This document shows, piece by piece, positions 24,610 through 31,844 of a stretch of 64,000 nucleotides of DNA (position 1 is the stretch's first letter; the number at the start of each line of letters is the position of its first letter). The notes under the pieces are model-generated. The model had not been told where the DNA came from. It saw only the letters and a list, made by a program, of their open reading frames with translations, and made no database searches. A program made the translations under genes and the position numbers. This DNA comes from Deltaproteobacteria bacterium HGW-Deltaproteobacteria-13 (GTDB lineage: Bacteria; Desulfobacterota; Syntrophia; Syntrophales; Smithellaceae), in assembly GCA_002840555.1 (NCBI GenBank), contig PHBJ01000002.1, positions 1 to 64,000 on the forward strand. Reading direction: 5' to 3'.

Positions 24610-24804
24610 ATGAAAAAAATATTTGCTATTTTTGTTGCTATGCTATTTGTTGCTTCTTTATCCATTGCAGTCGTAGGCTGCAAAAAAGCTGAAGAGACTG
24701 CACCAGCTCCTACAGTTGAAGCACCCGCACCCGCAGCTACAGCAGTGCCCGCACCCGCGGCTACAGCAGTACCCGCACCTGCACCTGCACCTGCAGCCAA
24801 ATAA
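24610..24804 (+). CDS. small lipoprotein with an alanine-proline repeat tail
   Basis: The 64-residue precursor has a KKIF…FVASLSIAVVGC lipobox signal; a strong AAAGGAGG site precedes ATG 24610. The mature part is about 40 residues of repeated PAPAATAV and PAP units, including two nearly identical 24-base repeats. It resembles small alanine/proline-rich envelope lipoproteins that span the periplasm as extended rods. A perfect terminator follows at 24838. Confidence 0.75.
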   Translation: MKKIFAIFVAMLFVASLSIAVVGCKKAEETAPAPTVEAPAPAATAVPAPAATAVPAPAPAPAAK

Positions 24805-25118
24805 TTGCTTTAAAATAAAGCAGGAAAACAAATTAATCGGACATTCCTTTTATGAATGTCCGATTTTTTTATTATTGAACCACCCTGATTTTGTACCATT
24901 TGTATTTACATGTAATCGTTAAATTTATTGACAGCCGCATGCTGAAGTAACAAGCATCATGAATAATAGACTTTCCCCTGCAATTCCTGTTTCTCCATTT
25001 TGCCGTTTTATGATACATTATAATAGCAGTATTTGAAAAATTGCAGGATTCTAACTTATTATGCAATACAGGTTAAGCGTCAGGTCAAATTAAAAACAAA
25101 TGATTGCGGAGGTGCTTT
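24805..25118. other. 314-base intergenic region
   Basis: It contains the AP-lipoprotein terminator (24838-24870) and then AT-rich DNA leading to the YtxH gene. Isolated TTGACA and TATAAT boxes occur but not at promoter spacing, so no promoter is called. Confidence 0.5.
24838..24870 (+). terminator. rho-independent terminator of the AP-repeat lipoprotein gene
   Basis: CGGACATTC (24838-24846) pairs perfectly with GAATGTCCG (24854-24862) around a 7-base loop and is followed by a run of T (24864-24870). Confidence 0.9.
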
Positions 25119-25355
25119 ATGTCTGAGAACAATAGAGATTTATTGGCAGGTATTTTTATTGGTGGATTGATTGGTGTGGCTCTGGGACTTTTATTTGCGC
25201 CCAAGAGCGGTAAGGAAACGCGTGAGGATATTGCCCGCAACGCGGATGAACTTCTGGCCAAAGCAAAAGAAGGGTATGAAAAATCCGCAGAAAAGGTAAC
25301 CAAAACTTTAGGGGTAGAATCTTATCGGGATGGAAACAGTGAAGAAATAGTTTGA
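25119..25355 (+). CDS. YtxH domain-containing protein
   Basis: The 78-residue protein starts at ATG 25119 after GGAGG. It carries a single membrane segment LLAGIFIGGLIGVALGLLFAP followed directly by KSGKETRE, the YtxH signature. A charged helix (ELLAKAKEGYEKSAEKVTKTL) completes it. YtxH proteins are small, membrane-anchored and general-stress linked in several bacteria; the biochemical role is unknown. Confidence 0.85.
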   Translation: MSENNRDLLAGIFIGGLIGVALGLLFAPKSGKETREDIARNADELLAKAKEGYEKSAEKVTKTLGVESYRDGNSEEIV

Positions 25356-25404
25356 TGATCGGCAACCTTTATCTTTAAATAAAGAAACATGAACGCATTA
25401 CAAA

Positions 25405-25446
25405 AACCCCGTTGTCCCAAAAGAGAACGGGGGGGTTGTATTTTTA
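25405..25446 (+). terminator. rho-independent terminator after the YtxH gene
   Basis: AACCCCGTT (25405-25413) pairs with AACGGGG (from 25426) around a 12-base loop, followed by TTGTATTTTT. The next gene begins only about 10 bases beyond the tail. Confidence 0.7.
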
Positions 25447-25455
25447 GGAGCGGAT

Positions 25456-26058
25456 ATGAAAAACTGTCCTTATTGCGGCGAACAAATCCATTTCGAAGCA
25501 ATAAAATGTAAATTTTGCGGGGAATGGTTGGAAGAAAAAAAAGACAAACCACAGGGGAAAGAGGAAACTCTTTATGAAGCCTACCTGGGTGAAAAAAACA
25601 GCGTCTACTACCTTGTCAAATTTTCGGAATTTGACAGGCATCCTCATAAACTAAACATAAACTGGAACTGGGCGGCATTCTTTGGCGGCGGTATCTGGGC
25701 GCTTTATAGAAAAATGTATGGATGGTTCGTTGCTTTTTGGATGGTCTTTATCCTCCTTGCCGTAATCTTCTATCAATGCGGTTTGCCGTCGATGGGCTTC
25801 CTTGCGGAGTTAGTCATTTTTACGGCTTGTGCGATTTTTGCCAACTCACTTTATTATCGCAGTGTGAAGAAAGAAATTGCAGCGGCTCAGCTTTCAATCA
25901 CCGATAAATCCATGCTCTTGAAGTATCTATGGCACAAGGGGGGTGTTCACACATGGGTCATATGGGCTTGTTTGGGTATTTTGATTTTTAGTCTGTTGTT
26001 ACTCGCCGCCGTTCTGGCCGCCGGGATAATATTGGAAGAAATAAAAGAAATCCTGTGA
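25456..26058 (+). CDS. DUF2628 membrane protein with zinc ribbon
   Basis: The 200-residue protein opens with a short zinc ribbon (CPYCGEQIHFEAIKCKFCGEW; two CxxC pairs). The DUF2628 pattern NWNWAAFFGGGIWALYRKMYGWF follows, then three to four membrane helices. DUF2628 proteins are inner-membrane proteins of unknown function; the ribbon would lie in the cytoplasm. It is convergent with the response-regulator gene at 26164. Confidence 0.85.
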   Translation: MKNCPYCGEQIHFEAIKCKFCGEWLEEKKDKPQGKEETLYEAYLGEKNSVYYLVKFSEFDRHPHKLNINWNWAAFFGGGIWALYRKMYGWFVAFWMVFILLAVIFYQCGLPSMGFLAELVIFTACAIFANSLYYRSVKKEIAAAQLSITDKSMLLKYLWHKGGVHTWVIWACLGILIFSLLLLAAVLAAGIILEEIKEIL

Positions 26059-26163
26059 GTTCCTTCGGATCATAAGATTTCACCCTCCCTTATTCCGTCC
26101 GTTGAGGACGGGAAACAAAGAACGGAATGACAGCGGGAAATTGCCATGGTAATTGAATTGGGG

Positions 26164-26934
26164 TTACATCTGTTTGAAGAGATGTAAGTATTGACGGCTG
26201 ACCGTGAGGGAGTCTGGTCTGTTTTTAAGTTTAAGGATGCCGCGGCCGGTGAGAGAACGTCCGACATCTTCAATTCTGGACACATTGACAATCGTGCCGC
26301 GATGGATTTGCCAGAACCTTTGCGGATCAAGCTCCTGGCTTAATTCCTTGATACTTTTTTTGATCAGCGCTTCACCTTTCGCGGTGATCACTAAAGTATA
26401 TTTATCTTCGGCCTGAAAATAATCCACTTCCTCGACGGGGATCAGGCGGACACTGTCTTTGTGCTGCGTTTTAATCCATTGCAGAGACCGGTATCCTGTG
26501 CCTGCATTGCCCTGTAAATCGGCAAGAACCCTTGTAATTATTTCGGCAAGACCCGTCGGCGGTTCCGGGGATGATTGCAGATGTTTTTTCAGACGGTTTA
26601 TGGTTTGCAGTAATCGCTTTTTTGTTACGGGTTTTACCAGGTAATCCACCGCATCGCGTTCGAAAGCTTCGACGGCATATTGATCAAAAGCGGTGATAAA
26701 TACAATCCGGCAATTGCCGGCGATATTTTTGGCGACATCCAGACCGGATAGGCCCGGCATTTTAATATCCAGAAAAGCGATTTGCGGAGCAAAGGCTTCG
26801 ACCATCCGCAGCGCTTCCCTGCCGTTGACGGCTTCGCCGCAAATTTCCAGCTGCGACCAGGTTTCGGCAAGCATGGTTTTGAGATAAGTTCTCAATTCTT
26901 TTTCATCATCGGCAATAATGGCTTTATAAGTCAT
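26164..26934 (-). CDS. LytTR-family response regulator
   Basis: The 256-residue protein has an N-terminal receiver (IIADDEKELRTYL, phospho-acceptor Asp in FLDIKMPG near residue 57, and Lys in YLVKPV). The C-terminal LytTR DNA-binding domain (about 155-256) ends with WQIHRGTIVNVSRIEDV and LTVSRQYLHLFKQM. It pairs with the LytS-type kinase whose gene overlaps its start by 11 bases. The target genes are unknown; such pairs often control envelope or small-molecule transport genes. Confidence 0.93.
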   Translation of the reverse strand: MTYKAIIADDEKELRTYLKTMLAETWSQLEICGEAVNGREALRMVEAFAPQIAFLDIKMPGLSGLDVAKNIAGNCRIVFITAFDQYAVEAFERDAVDYLVKPVTKKRLLQTINRLKKHLQSSPEPPTGLAEIITRVLADLQGNAGTGYRSLQWIKTQHKDSVRLIPVEEVDYFQAEDKYTLVITAKGEALIKKSIKELSQELDPQRFWQIHRGTIVNVSRIEDVGRSLTGRGILKLKNRPDSLTVSRQYLHLFKQM

Positions 26935-28003
26935 TGATCGGCACCTCTATGATCGCCCGGACTCCGTGAGGTTTGTTTTCTTCCAGGATTAATCGTCCTC
27001 TTTCTCCGAACAGCAGAGCAAGGCGTTGCCGCACATTAGCAATACCCACACCGGGTTTGTCGAAATCAGAAAATCCCAGGCCCGTATCCGCAACTTCTAT
27101 TTTTAAAAGATTATTTTCCCGGGTTGCCTTAATAACGATTTCACCGCCTTCCACCTTTGGTTCCAGACCATGCGTGATGCCATTTTCGACCAGAGGCTGT
27201 AGGAGCATCGGCGGAAAGGAATGTTGCCAAATATTATCCGGAACGTCAATCCTATAATTCAAACGATCGTCCATTCTCGTTTTTTGAATATTGAGGTAAG
27301 CTTCGATGATTGACATTTCCTGAGACAGGGTGGTTTTTTCCGGCAAGGTTCGGGATAACGAGGTGCGCAGATATTTAGTCAGATCCAGAAGCATTGATTT
27401 GCCCTTGTCCGGCTTTGTATCAATCAGGCTCAAAATATTGGAAAGGGTATTGAACAAAAAATGCGGTTCAATCTGTGCCTGAAGCATTTTGAGATGAGCT
27501 GCAATAGATTCTTTTTCCAGAGTCATGCGCTTGATTTTTTCCTGTTCAATCATTTCGTTGCGATATCTCAATCTGATTTTTGTTGTTAAAAAATAAAGGA
27601 TGACAGAGCTAACGATCATGCCGGCAATAACAGCCTGTGGACCCAGATTATTCGTTCGCCAGTCCAGAGCGATATTAAAGAAATACTGCAGGATCATAAA
27701 GCTCATCTGAAGGCCGATGAACATCGATAAACAAATATCGATACCGGTAATCAGCAAAAATAATTTCCATGTATGCGGCTTGAAGATCCATAACGAAAAA
27801 AATATTGATGAAGAAACGGTAATGCCTAATGAATGCGCCATGACAAAATTGGGCAGAAAGGCTTTAACGGGGCCAGATACGGTAACCGCAAGGGCAAGCA
27901 GGGTATTGATAACGGCAATAACGATACCATCGATCAGAATTTTTTTATAATTTAACAAATATTTAAAAATAAATTCAGTTTCGTATTGTTCTTCCATCAT
28001 CAT
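26924..28003 (-). CDS. LytS/YehU-type sensor histidine kinase
   Basis: The 359-residue protein has four hydrophobic segments in its first ~160 residues. The phospho-acceptor region IEPHFLFNTLSNIL lies near residue 200. The ATPase has PPMLLQPLVENGITHGLEP (N box) and VADTGLGFSD plus GVGIANVRQRL (G boxes). No cytoplasmic PAS or GAF domain is seen, so the membrane part likely senses the signal. It is translationally coupled to the LytTR regulator downstream. Confidence 0.92.
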   Translation of the reverse strand: MMMEEQYETEFIFKYLLNYKKILIDGIVIAVINTLLALAVTVSGPVKAFLPNFVMAHSLGITVSSSIFFSLWIFKPHTWKLFLLITGIDICLSMFIGLQMSFMILQYFFNIALDWRTNNLGPQAVIAGMIVSSVILYFLTTKIRLRYRNEMIEQEKIKRMTLEKESIAAHLKMLQAQIEPHFLFNTLSNILSLIDTKPDKGKSMLLDLTKYLRTSLSRTLPEKTTLSQEMSIIEAYLNIQKTRMDDRLNYRIDVPDNIWQHSFPPMLLQPLVENGITHGLEPKVEGGEIVIKATRENNLLKIEVADTGLGFSDFDKPGVGIANVRQRLALLFGERGRLILEENKPHGVRAIIEVPINDL

Positions 28004-28157
28004 CCTATCTCTTCAACAGGGTTCAAAGACCTGCGTGCATTCATATTTGCCGGATAGCGGATTGATTTATCTTTTCCGCATGAACGGTGCCGTCAAAATC
28101 AGGCCGCCGGCCTCGATGTGGCCGCGTTGGGTATTACCGTATCATAAAAAGTCATGA

Positions 28158-28409
28158 TTAACTTAATGAAAATTTTGGACTCAGATATTCAATAGAACTT
28201 TTCAATGTCGCCAGTTTCAGGTAATCTTCGGTAGGAACTTCAATTTTATATCTTTTCTTTAATTCCATGACAATATCCAGAAAATCCATGGAATCCAAAT
28301 CAAGCTGCTCTCTTAATCTTATATGATCATTAAGATTCGAAACATCTTCATCGACGGCTATATCGGAGATGATATCAATAATGATTTGCCTTACGGTCTG
28401 ATAATCCAT
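28158..28409 (-). CDS. acyl carrier protein
   Basis: The 83-residue protein has the phosphopantetheine site in LDLDSMDFLDIVMELKKRY (Ser near residue 40). It has the acidic helices expected of type II carrier proteins. It does not lie beside fatty-acid synthase genes, so it may serve a specialised acyl transfer, for example in lipid or polyketide-like synthesis. A GGGAGG site precedes ATG 28409. Confidence 0.88.
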   Translation of the reverse strand: MDYQTVRQIIIDIISDIAVDEDVSNLNDHIRLREQLDLDSMDFLDIVMELKKRYKIEVPTEDYLKLATLKSSIEYLSPKFSLS

Positions 28410-28899
28410 GTCGCTGCCTCCCGGTGAAATATTTATTCTCTCTGAATTTTCGATTGATAAAATATTGGTTCTTCATGGATGAGTACGTCCATTATATCCT
28501 GTCATGCAGCAACTCACGTCCGGTTGAAAGCCGGCACCGGCAAACGCATCTATCGCACTTTTTGAGGCTAAGGATGCCGGTTGATGCAGGCATATTCCAA
28601 TGAAGGGAGCAGGCTGATCATCAGCCCACTCCCTTCATTGGAGATAACCAGAAGATGAATTTTAGTGATTATTCACATAAACCTTAAATATGTAAACATT
28701 CCGGCGACGAAGTGTAGGACAAGGTGATGAAAAGGTAATAATCAAGAGTGAAGTGTCTACAATTTACAGCGCCGAACTATCATTTTGATTTGGAAATGAT
28801 ATATTCCGTCAGAAAAATCTATGGTAATTTATTTTTATTCGTATAAATGATCAAAGAGTTTAAGTTTATCAAAAAGATATTCAGGAGAAATAAATAAAA
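28410..28899. other. 490-base intergenic region with a long hairpin
   Basis: The region separates divergent genes (acyl carrier protein, minus; DUF2889, plus). Its centre holds a 45-base hairpin (28597-28641, listed separately) and short GC-rich stems around 28520-28590. No coding frame with a good ribosome site was found. Confidence 0.55.
28597..28641. repeat. 45-base perfect hairpin, REP-like or small RNA element
   Basis: The arms CCAATGAAGGGAG (28597-28609) and CTCCCTTCATTGG (28629-28641) pair over 13 bp. The loop contains a second palindrome, GGCTGATCATCAGCC (28612-28626). No T-run follows on either strand, so it is not a simple terminator. It may be a repetitive extragenic palindrome or part of a small RNA. 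Confidence 0.6.
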
Positions 28900-29442
28900 A
28901 TGCAATCCATTTGGAAATCAAAAGGGAAAAAATTACACGCGCGAAATATCGAAGTCACGACCTACGATTATGATGGAGAAAGAATAATTGTGGAAGGATT
29001 CCTGAAAGATGATCGTTTTCAGGAATCCCATCTGGTAACCGGGGAAAAGTTTCCGCCCGGCGTCATTCATCACATGTCCATCCGTCTGCTGGTCAATTGT
29101 TCTAATCTCGTGATTGAGGATATTGATATGGAACTGATATCCGTTCCACGGGAGGTGTGCCAGGAAACCCGCGAGTGTCTTGCCCCCATCAAGGGATTAA
29201 CGATTACCAGGGGCTTTACGTCAAAAGTGAAAAAAATAGCCGGCGGTATCAACGGCTGTACCCACCTGGTGGAACTCCTGCTGTCCATGGCTCCGGCTGC
29301 CATCCAGGGATTTGCCGCACACCAGTCATTAAAGCCGTCAGGGCTCGATAAAGATCATGCAAAAATGATGGCAAAATATCTTGTTAACACATGCCATGCG
29401 TGGCGTGAGGATGGACCGTTTGCTCATTTGTTTGAAAAATGA
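28900..29442 (+). CDS. DUF2889 family protein
   Basis: The 180-residue protein shows the family path: an early charged strand (RNIEVTTYDYDGERIIVEGFLKDDRF), GVIHHMSIRLLVN, a cysteine-containing loop (CQETRECLAPIKGLTI) and GGINGCTHLVELLLSM. DUF2889 proteins are cytoplasmic, of unknown function, and frequent in proteobacteria that degrade aromatic or fatty acids. AGGAG is found upstream. It lies ahead of the phasin gene. Confidence 0.85.
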   Translation: MQSIWKSKGKKLHARNIEVTTYDYDGERIIVEGFLKDDRFQESHLVTGEKFPPGVIHHMSIRLLVNCSNLVIEDIDMELISVPREVCQETRECLAPIKGLTITRGFTSKVKKIAGGINGCTHLVELLLSMAPAAIQGFAAHQSLKPSGLDKDHAKMMAKYLVNTCHAWREDGPFAHLFEK

Positions 29443-29534
29443 TCCGTATGAAATGATAAGATATGGAACGTCGAGACTAAAAATGTTTGACGTGAAATCA
29501 AAGAAGCAACTGTGGATCTGGCGGATAAAAATAA

Positions 29535-29563
29535 TTGACTTACAAACGGCACTTCCCTATAAT
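29535..29563 (+). promoter_or_regulatory. sigma-70-type promoter of the phasin gene
   Basis: TTGACT (29535-29540), a 17-base spacer and TATAAT (29558-29563). The start near 29570 gives a leader of about 97 bases ending in AAGGAGG before the phasin ATG. Confidence 0.7.
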
Positions 29564-29666
29564 TTAACGTGCAGGAAATCTCTTATCAAAAAAAGATTTT
29601 GTGAAGTATCAGCGTATCTATTTCTAGAGAACAGAAACATTCATCACCATAAATAAGGAGGTTATT

Positions 29667-29966
29667 ATGCCATTTGAATTGTTGAAAAAAGTAATGTTGA
29701 CAGGAATCGGTCTGGCGCTGAAAAGCCAGTCGGAAATGGAATCCATGGCCAAAGAGATGGCTAAAACAGCCAGACTGGGCGAAGCGGAAGGCAAAAAGTT
29801 TGTTGCTGATATTACGAAACAATATGACAAAGCCAAAAAAGATATGGAAACAAAAATCCGCAAGGGGATCGCAGACTACATGTCCGAGGCCGATATCGCC
29901 AGCAAAAAAGAACTGAATGCTTTGAAGCAGGAAATCGCCAAGCTGAAAAAAGCTCGCAAGAAATAG
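29667..29966 (+). CDS. phasin-like / granule-associated coiled-coil protein
   Basis: The 99-residue, almost wholly helical protein has alternating charged and hydrophobic residues. A hydrophobic start (LLKKVMLTGIGLAL) and a long coiled coil ending in KKELNALKQEIAKLKKARKK match polyhydroxyalkanoate granule-associated/phasin-type proteins. It may coat storage granules or act as a stress or scaffold protein. No polymer synthase gene is in the window. The UbiB-like gene follows 64 bases later. Confidence 0.75.
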   Translation: MPFELLKKVMLTGIGLALKSQSEMESMAKEMAKTARLGEAEGKKFVADITKQYDKAKKDMETKIRKGIADYMSEADIASKKELNALKQEIAKLKKARKK

Positions 29967-30030
29967 TGCCTGTAATGTAATTTCCGGCCGGACAGGACAG
30001 GCCATGATATGAAAACAGGGATGTCAGTGA

Positions 30031-31728
30031 ATGTTAAGCATCAGAAAAATAGGTGTTCTCGGCCGGACTTACCGGAATTTTAACCGCTATCGCCAGATTC
30101 TGACCATTCTTTTCAGATATGGTTTTGATGATGTTGTGGAAAGGCTGAAGATCGATCAGTACATTGAGATCGGTCTTCAGATGATCTCGCGACACAAGCG
30201 GGAAAATGTGGAAAAATTGAGCCGGGCTGAACGCTTGAGGCTCCTTTTTGAAGAATTGGGTCCGACATTCATTAAGTTCGCCCAGATCCTTTCCACACGA
30301 CCGGATATTGTTCCCGCGGATATTATCCGGGAATTTGAAAAACTTCAGGATGAAGTCCCGCCCTTTTCCTACGCCGAAGCAAAAGAAATTATTGAGGCTG
30401 AACTGGGCGGCGGCATAGACGCTTTCTTTTCTTCCTTCGACGAAATTCCTCTCGCCTCCGCATCCATCGCTCAGGTTCATAAAGCAGTGCTCGAAGACGG
30501 CGAAGTGGTTGCTGTTAAAGTCCAGAGACCCGGAATCAAAAAACTGATAGAAGTGGATCTGGAGATCATGCTCCATCTGGCTATGTTGATGGAGAAGAAT
30601 ATTGAAGAGATTGCTTTTCAAAAGCCGACCAGGGTTATTGAAGAATTTGCCCGAACCCTTGAGCGCGAGCTTGATTTCAGTACGGAAGCGGCGAGCATGG
30701 AGAGGGTTTCCGCCCAGTTTCTGAATGACAGAACCATTTATATTCCCAAAGTATATTCTGATTTTTCACGGATGCGTGTTCTGACCATGGAATATGTGGA
30801 TGGCATCAAAGTCTCGGAAATCGAAAAACTCGAAGCCGCCGGATTGAACCTGAAAACGATTACGGCCCGCGGAGCCGATTTTGTCATGAAGCAGGTATTT
30901 GAATTCGGGTTCTTTCATGCCGACCCTCATCCGGGCAATGTGTTTGTACTCCCGGATAACGTCATCTGTCCGATAGATTTCGGCATGACCGGTTCGGTGG
31001 ATAAACGGCTGAAGATTCTTTTTGTCGATATCCTGGTGTCCCTGGCTAAAAAAGATTCGGAGAAGTGCGCGCGCCTGCTTCTGGACCTGGGGGAATATGA
31101 CGAAGAGCCGGATATCAGAGTATTTGAAAAAGAGATTGATGATTTCATGGGAAAGCATCTTTATAAAGCTCTGAAGGACATCGATTTGGGGAGTTTACTT
31201 CGGGATTTAATGTATGTCGCCACAAACAACAGAATCAGGGTACCTCCGGTTATATTTTTAATGATTAAAGCTTTTGCTGCCATGGAGGGAATCGCCCGCA
31301 GCCTTGACCCTGAATTTGATATGATCGCTCACGCTGAACCTTTTGCGAAACGGGCAAAACTCGCCCAATATGCGCCCGCTAAAATTGCGGAGGATCTTTT
31401 TGTAACCCTTTCCGATTCGCTAGATGTATTGCAGGCTCTTCCCCGAGAAATCCTTCAGGTCACCCGGCTCATTCGCCAGAATAAATTGACCATCAACATG
31501 GAAACAAGGGCGCTCGATGCCTTTCTGCGGAACCATGACCAGGTGAGTAACCGCCTGTCTTTTTCCATCGTCATTGCGGCCCTGATCATCGGCTCCGCTC
31601 TTCTTCTTGCCTTTGCCACGCCGCCGCTGTTCTACGGGATTTCCTTTGTGGGGATGCTGGGATTCGTTGTGGCTGCGGTTTTAGGCATCTGGCTGCTTAT
31701 CGCCATTCTGAAAAAAGGGATGCTCTGA
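30031..31728 (+). CDS. UbiB/ABC1-family atypical kinase
   Basis: The 565-residue protein has the family-specific KAAR-like motif region (GPTFIKFAQILSTRPDIVP). An alanine-rich nucleotide loop (PLASASIAQVHKAVL) replaces the usual glycine loop, followed by VAVKVQRPGI. The catalytic segment HADPHPGNVFVLPD and metal motif IDFGMTG come next, and two C-terminal membrane helices end it. Family members support quinone synthesis or lipid handling through ATPase activity. Whether this one serves menaquinone or ubiquinone cannot be read. Confidence 0.92.
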   Translation: MLSIRKIGVLGRTYRNFNRYRQILTILFRYGFDDVVERLKIDQYIEIGLQMISRHKRENVEKLSRAERLRLLFEELGPTFIKFAQILSTRPDIVPADIIREFEKLQDEVPPFSYAEAKEIIEAELGGGIDAFFSSFDEIPLASASIAQVHKAVLEDGEVVAVKVQRPGIKKLIEVDLEIMLHLAMLMEKNIEEIAFQKPTRVIEEFARTLERELDFSTEAASMERVSAQFLNDRTIYIPKVYSDFSRMRVLTMEYVDGIKVSEIEKLEAAGLNLKTITARGADFVMKQVFEFGFFHADPHPGNVFVLPDNVICPIDFGMTGSVDKRLKILFVDILVSLAKKDSEKCARLLLDLGEYDEEPDIRVFEKEIDDFMGKHLYKALKDIDLGSLLRDLMYVATNNRIRVPPVIFLMIKAFAAMEGIARSLDPEFDMIAHAEPFAKRAKLAQYAPAKIAEDLFVTLSDSLDVLQALPREILQVTRLIRQNKLTINMETRALDAFLRNHDQVSNRLSFSIVIAALIIGSALLLAFATPPLFYGISFVGMLGFVVAAVLGIWLLIAILKKGML

Positions 31729-31844
31729 ACGGATCCATTTTTATTATCCATCGCCCGGAAACCTGCCGGATTCGATTGATTCTACTCATTCATGTTATGA
31801 AAGACCGTCTTCAATATCTTTAACAAACACTGTTGAGAGGAAAT

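Noticed and set aside
24417-24800. Antisense frame of 127 codons opposite the AP-repeat lipoprotein
   Set aside because: Its glycine-alanine repeat is the mirror of the proline-alanine repeat, and it has no ribosome site. The plus-strand gene has a signal peptide, ribosome site and terminator.
26070-26163. Inverted repeat TTCCGTCC/GGACGGGAA between convergent genes as a terminator
   Set aside because: The stem is good but no T-run follows on either strand.
29381-29656. 91-codon plus-strand frame between DUF2889 and phasin
   Set aside because: It overlaps the DUF2889 end and the phasin promoter and has no ribosome site or recognisable features.
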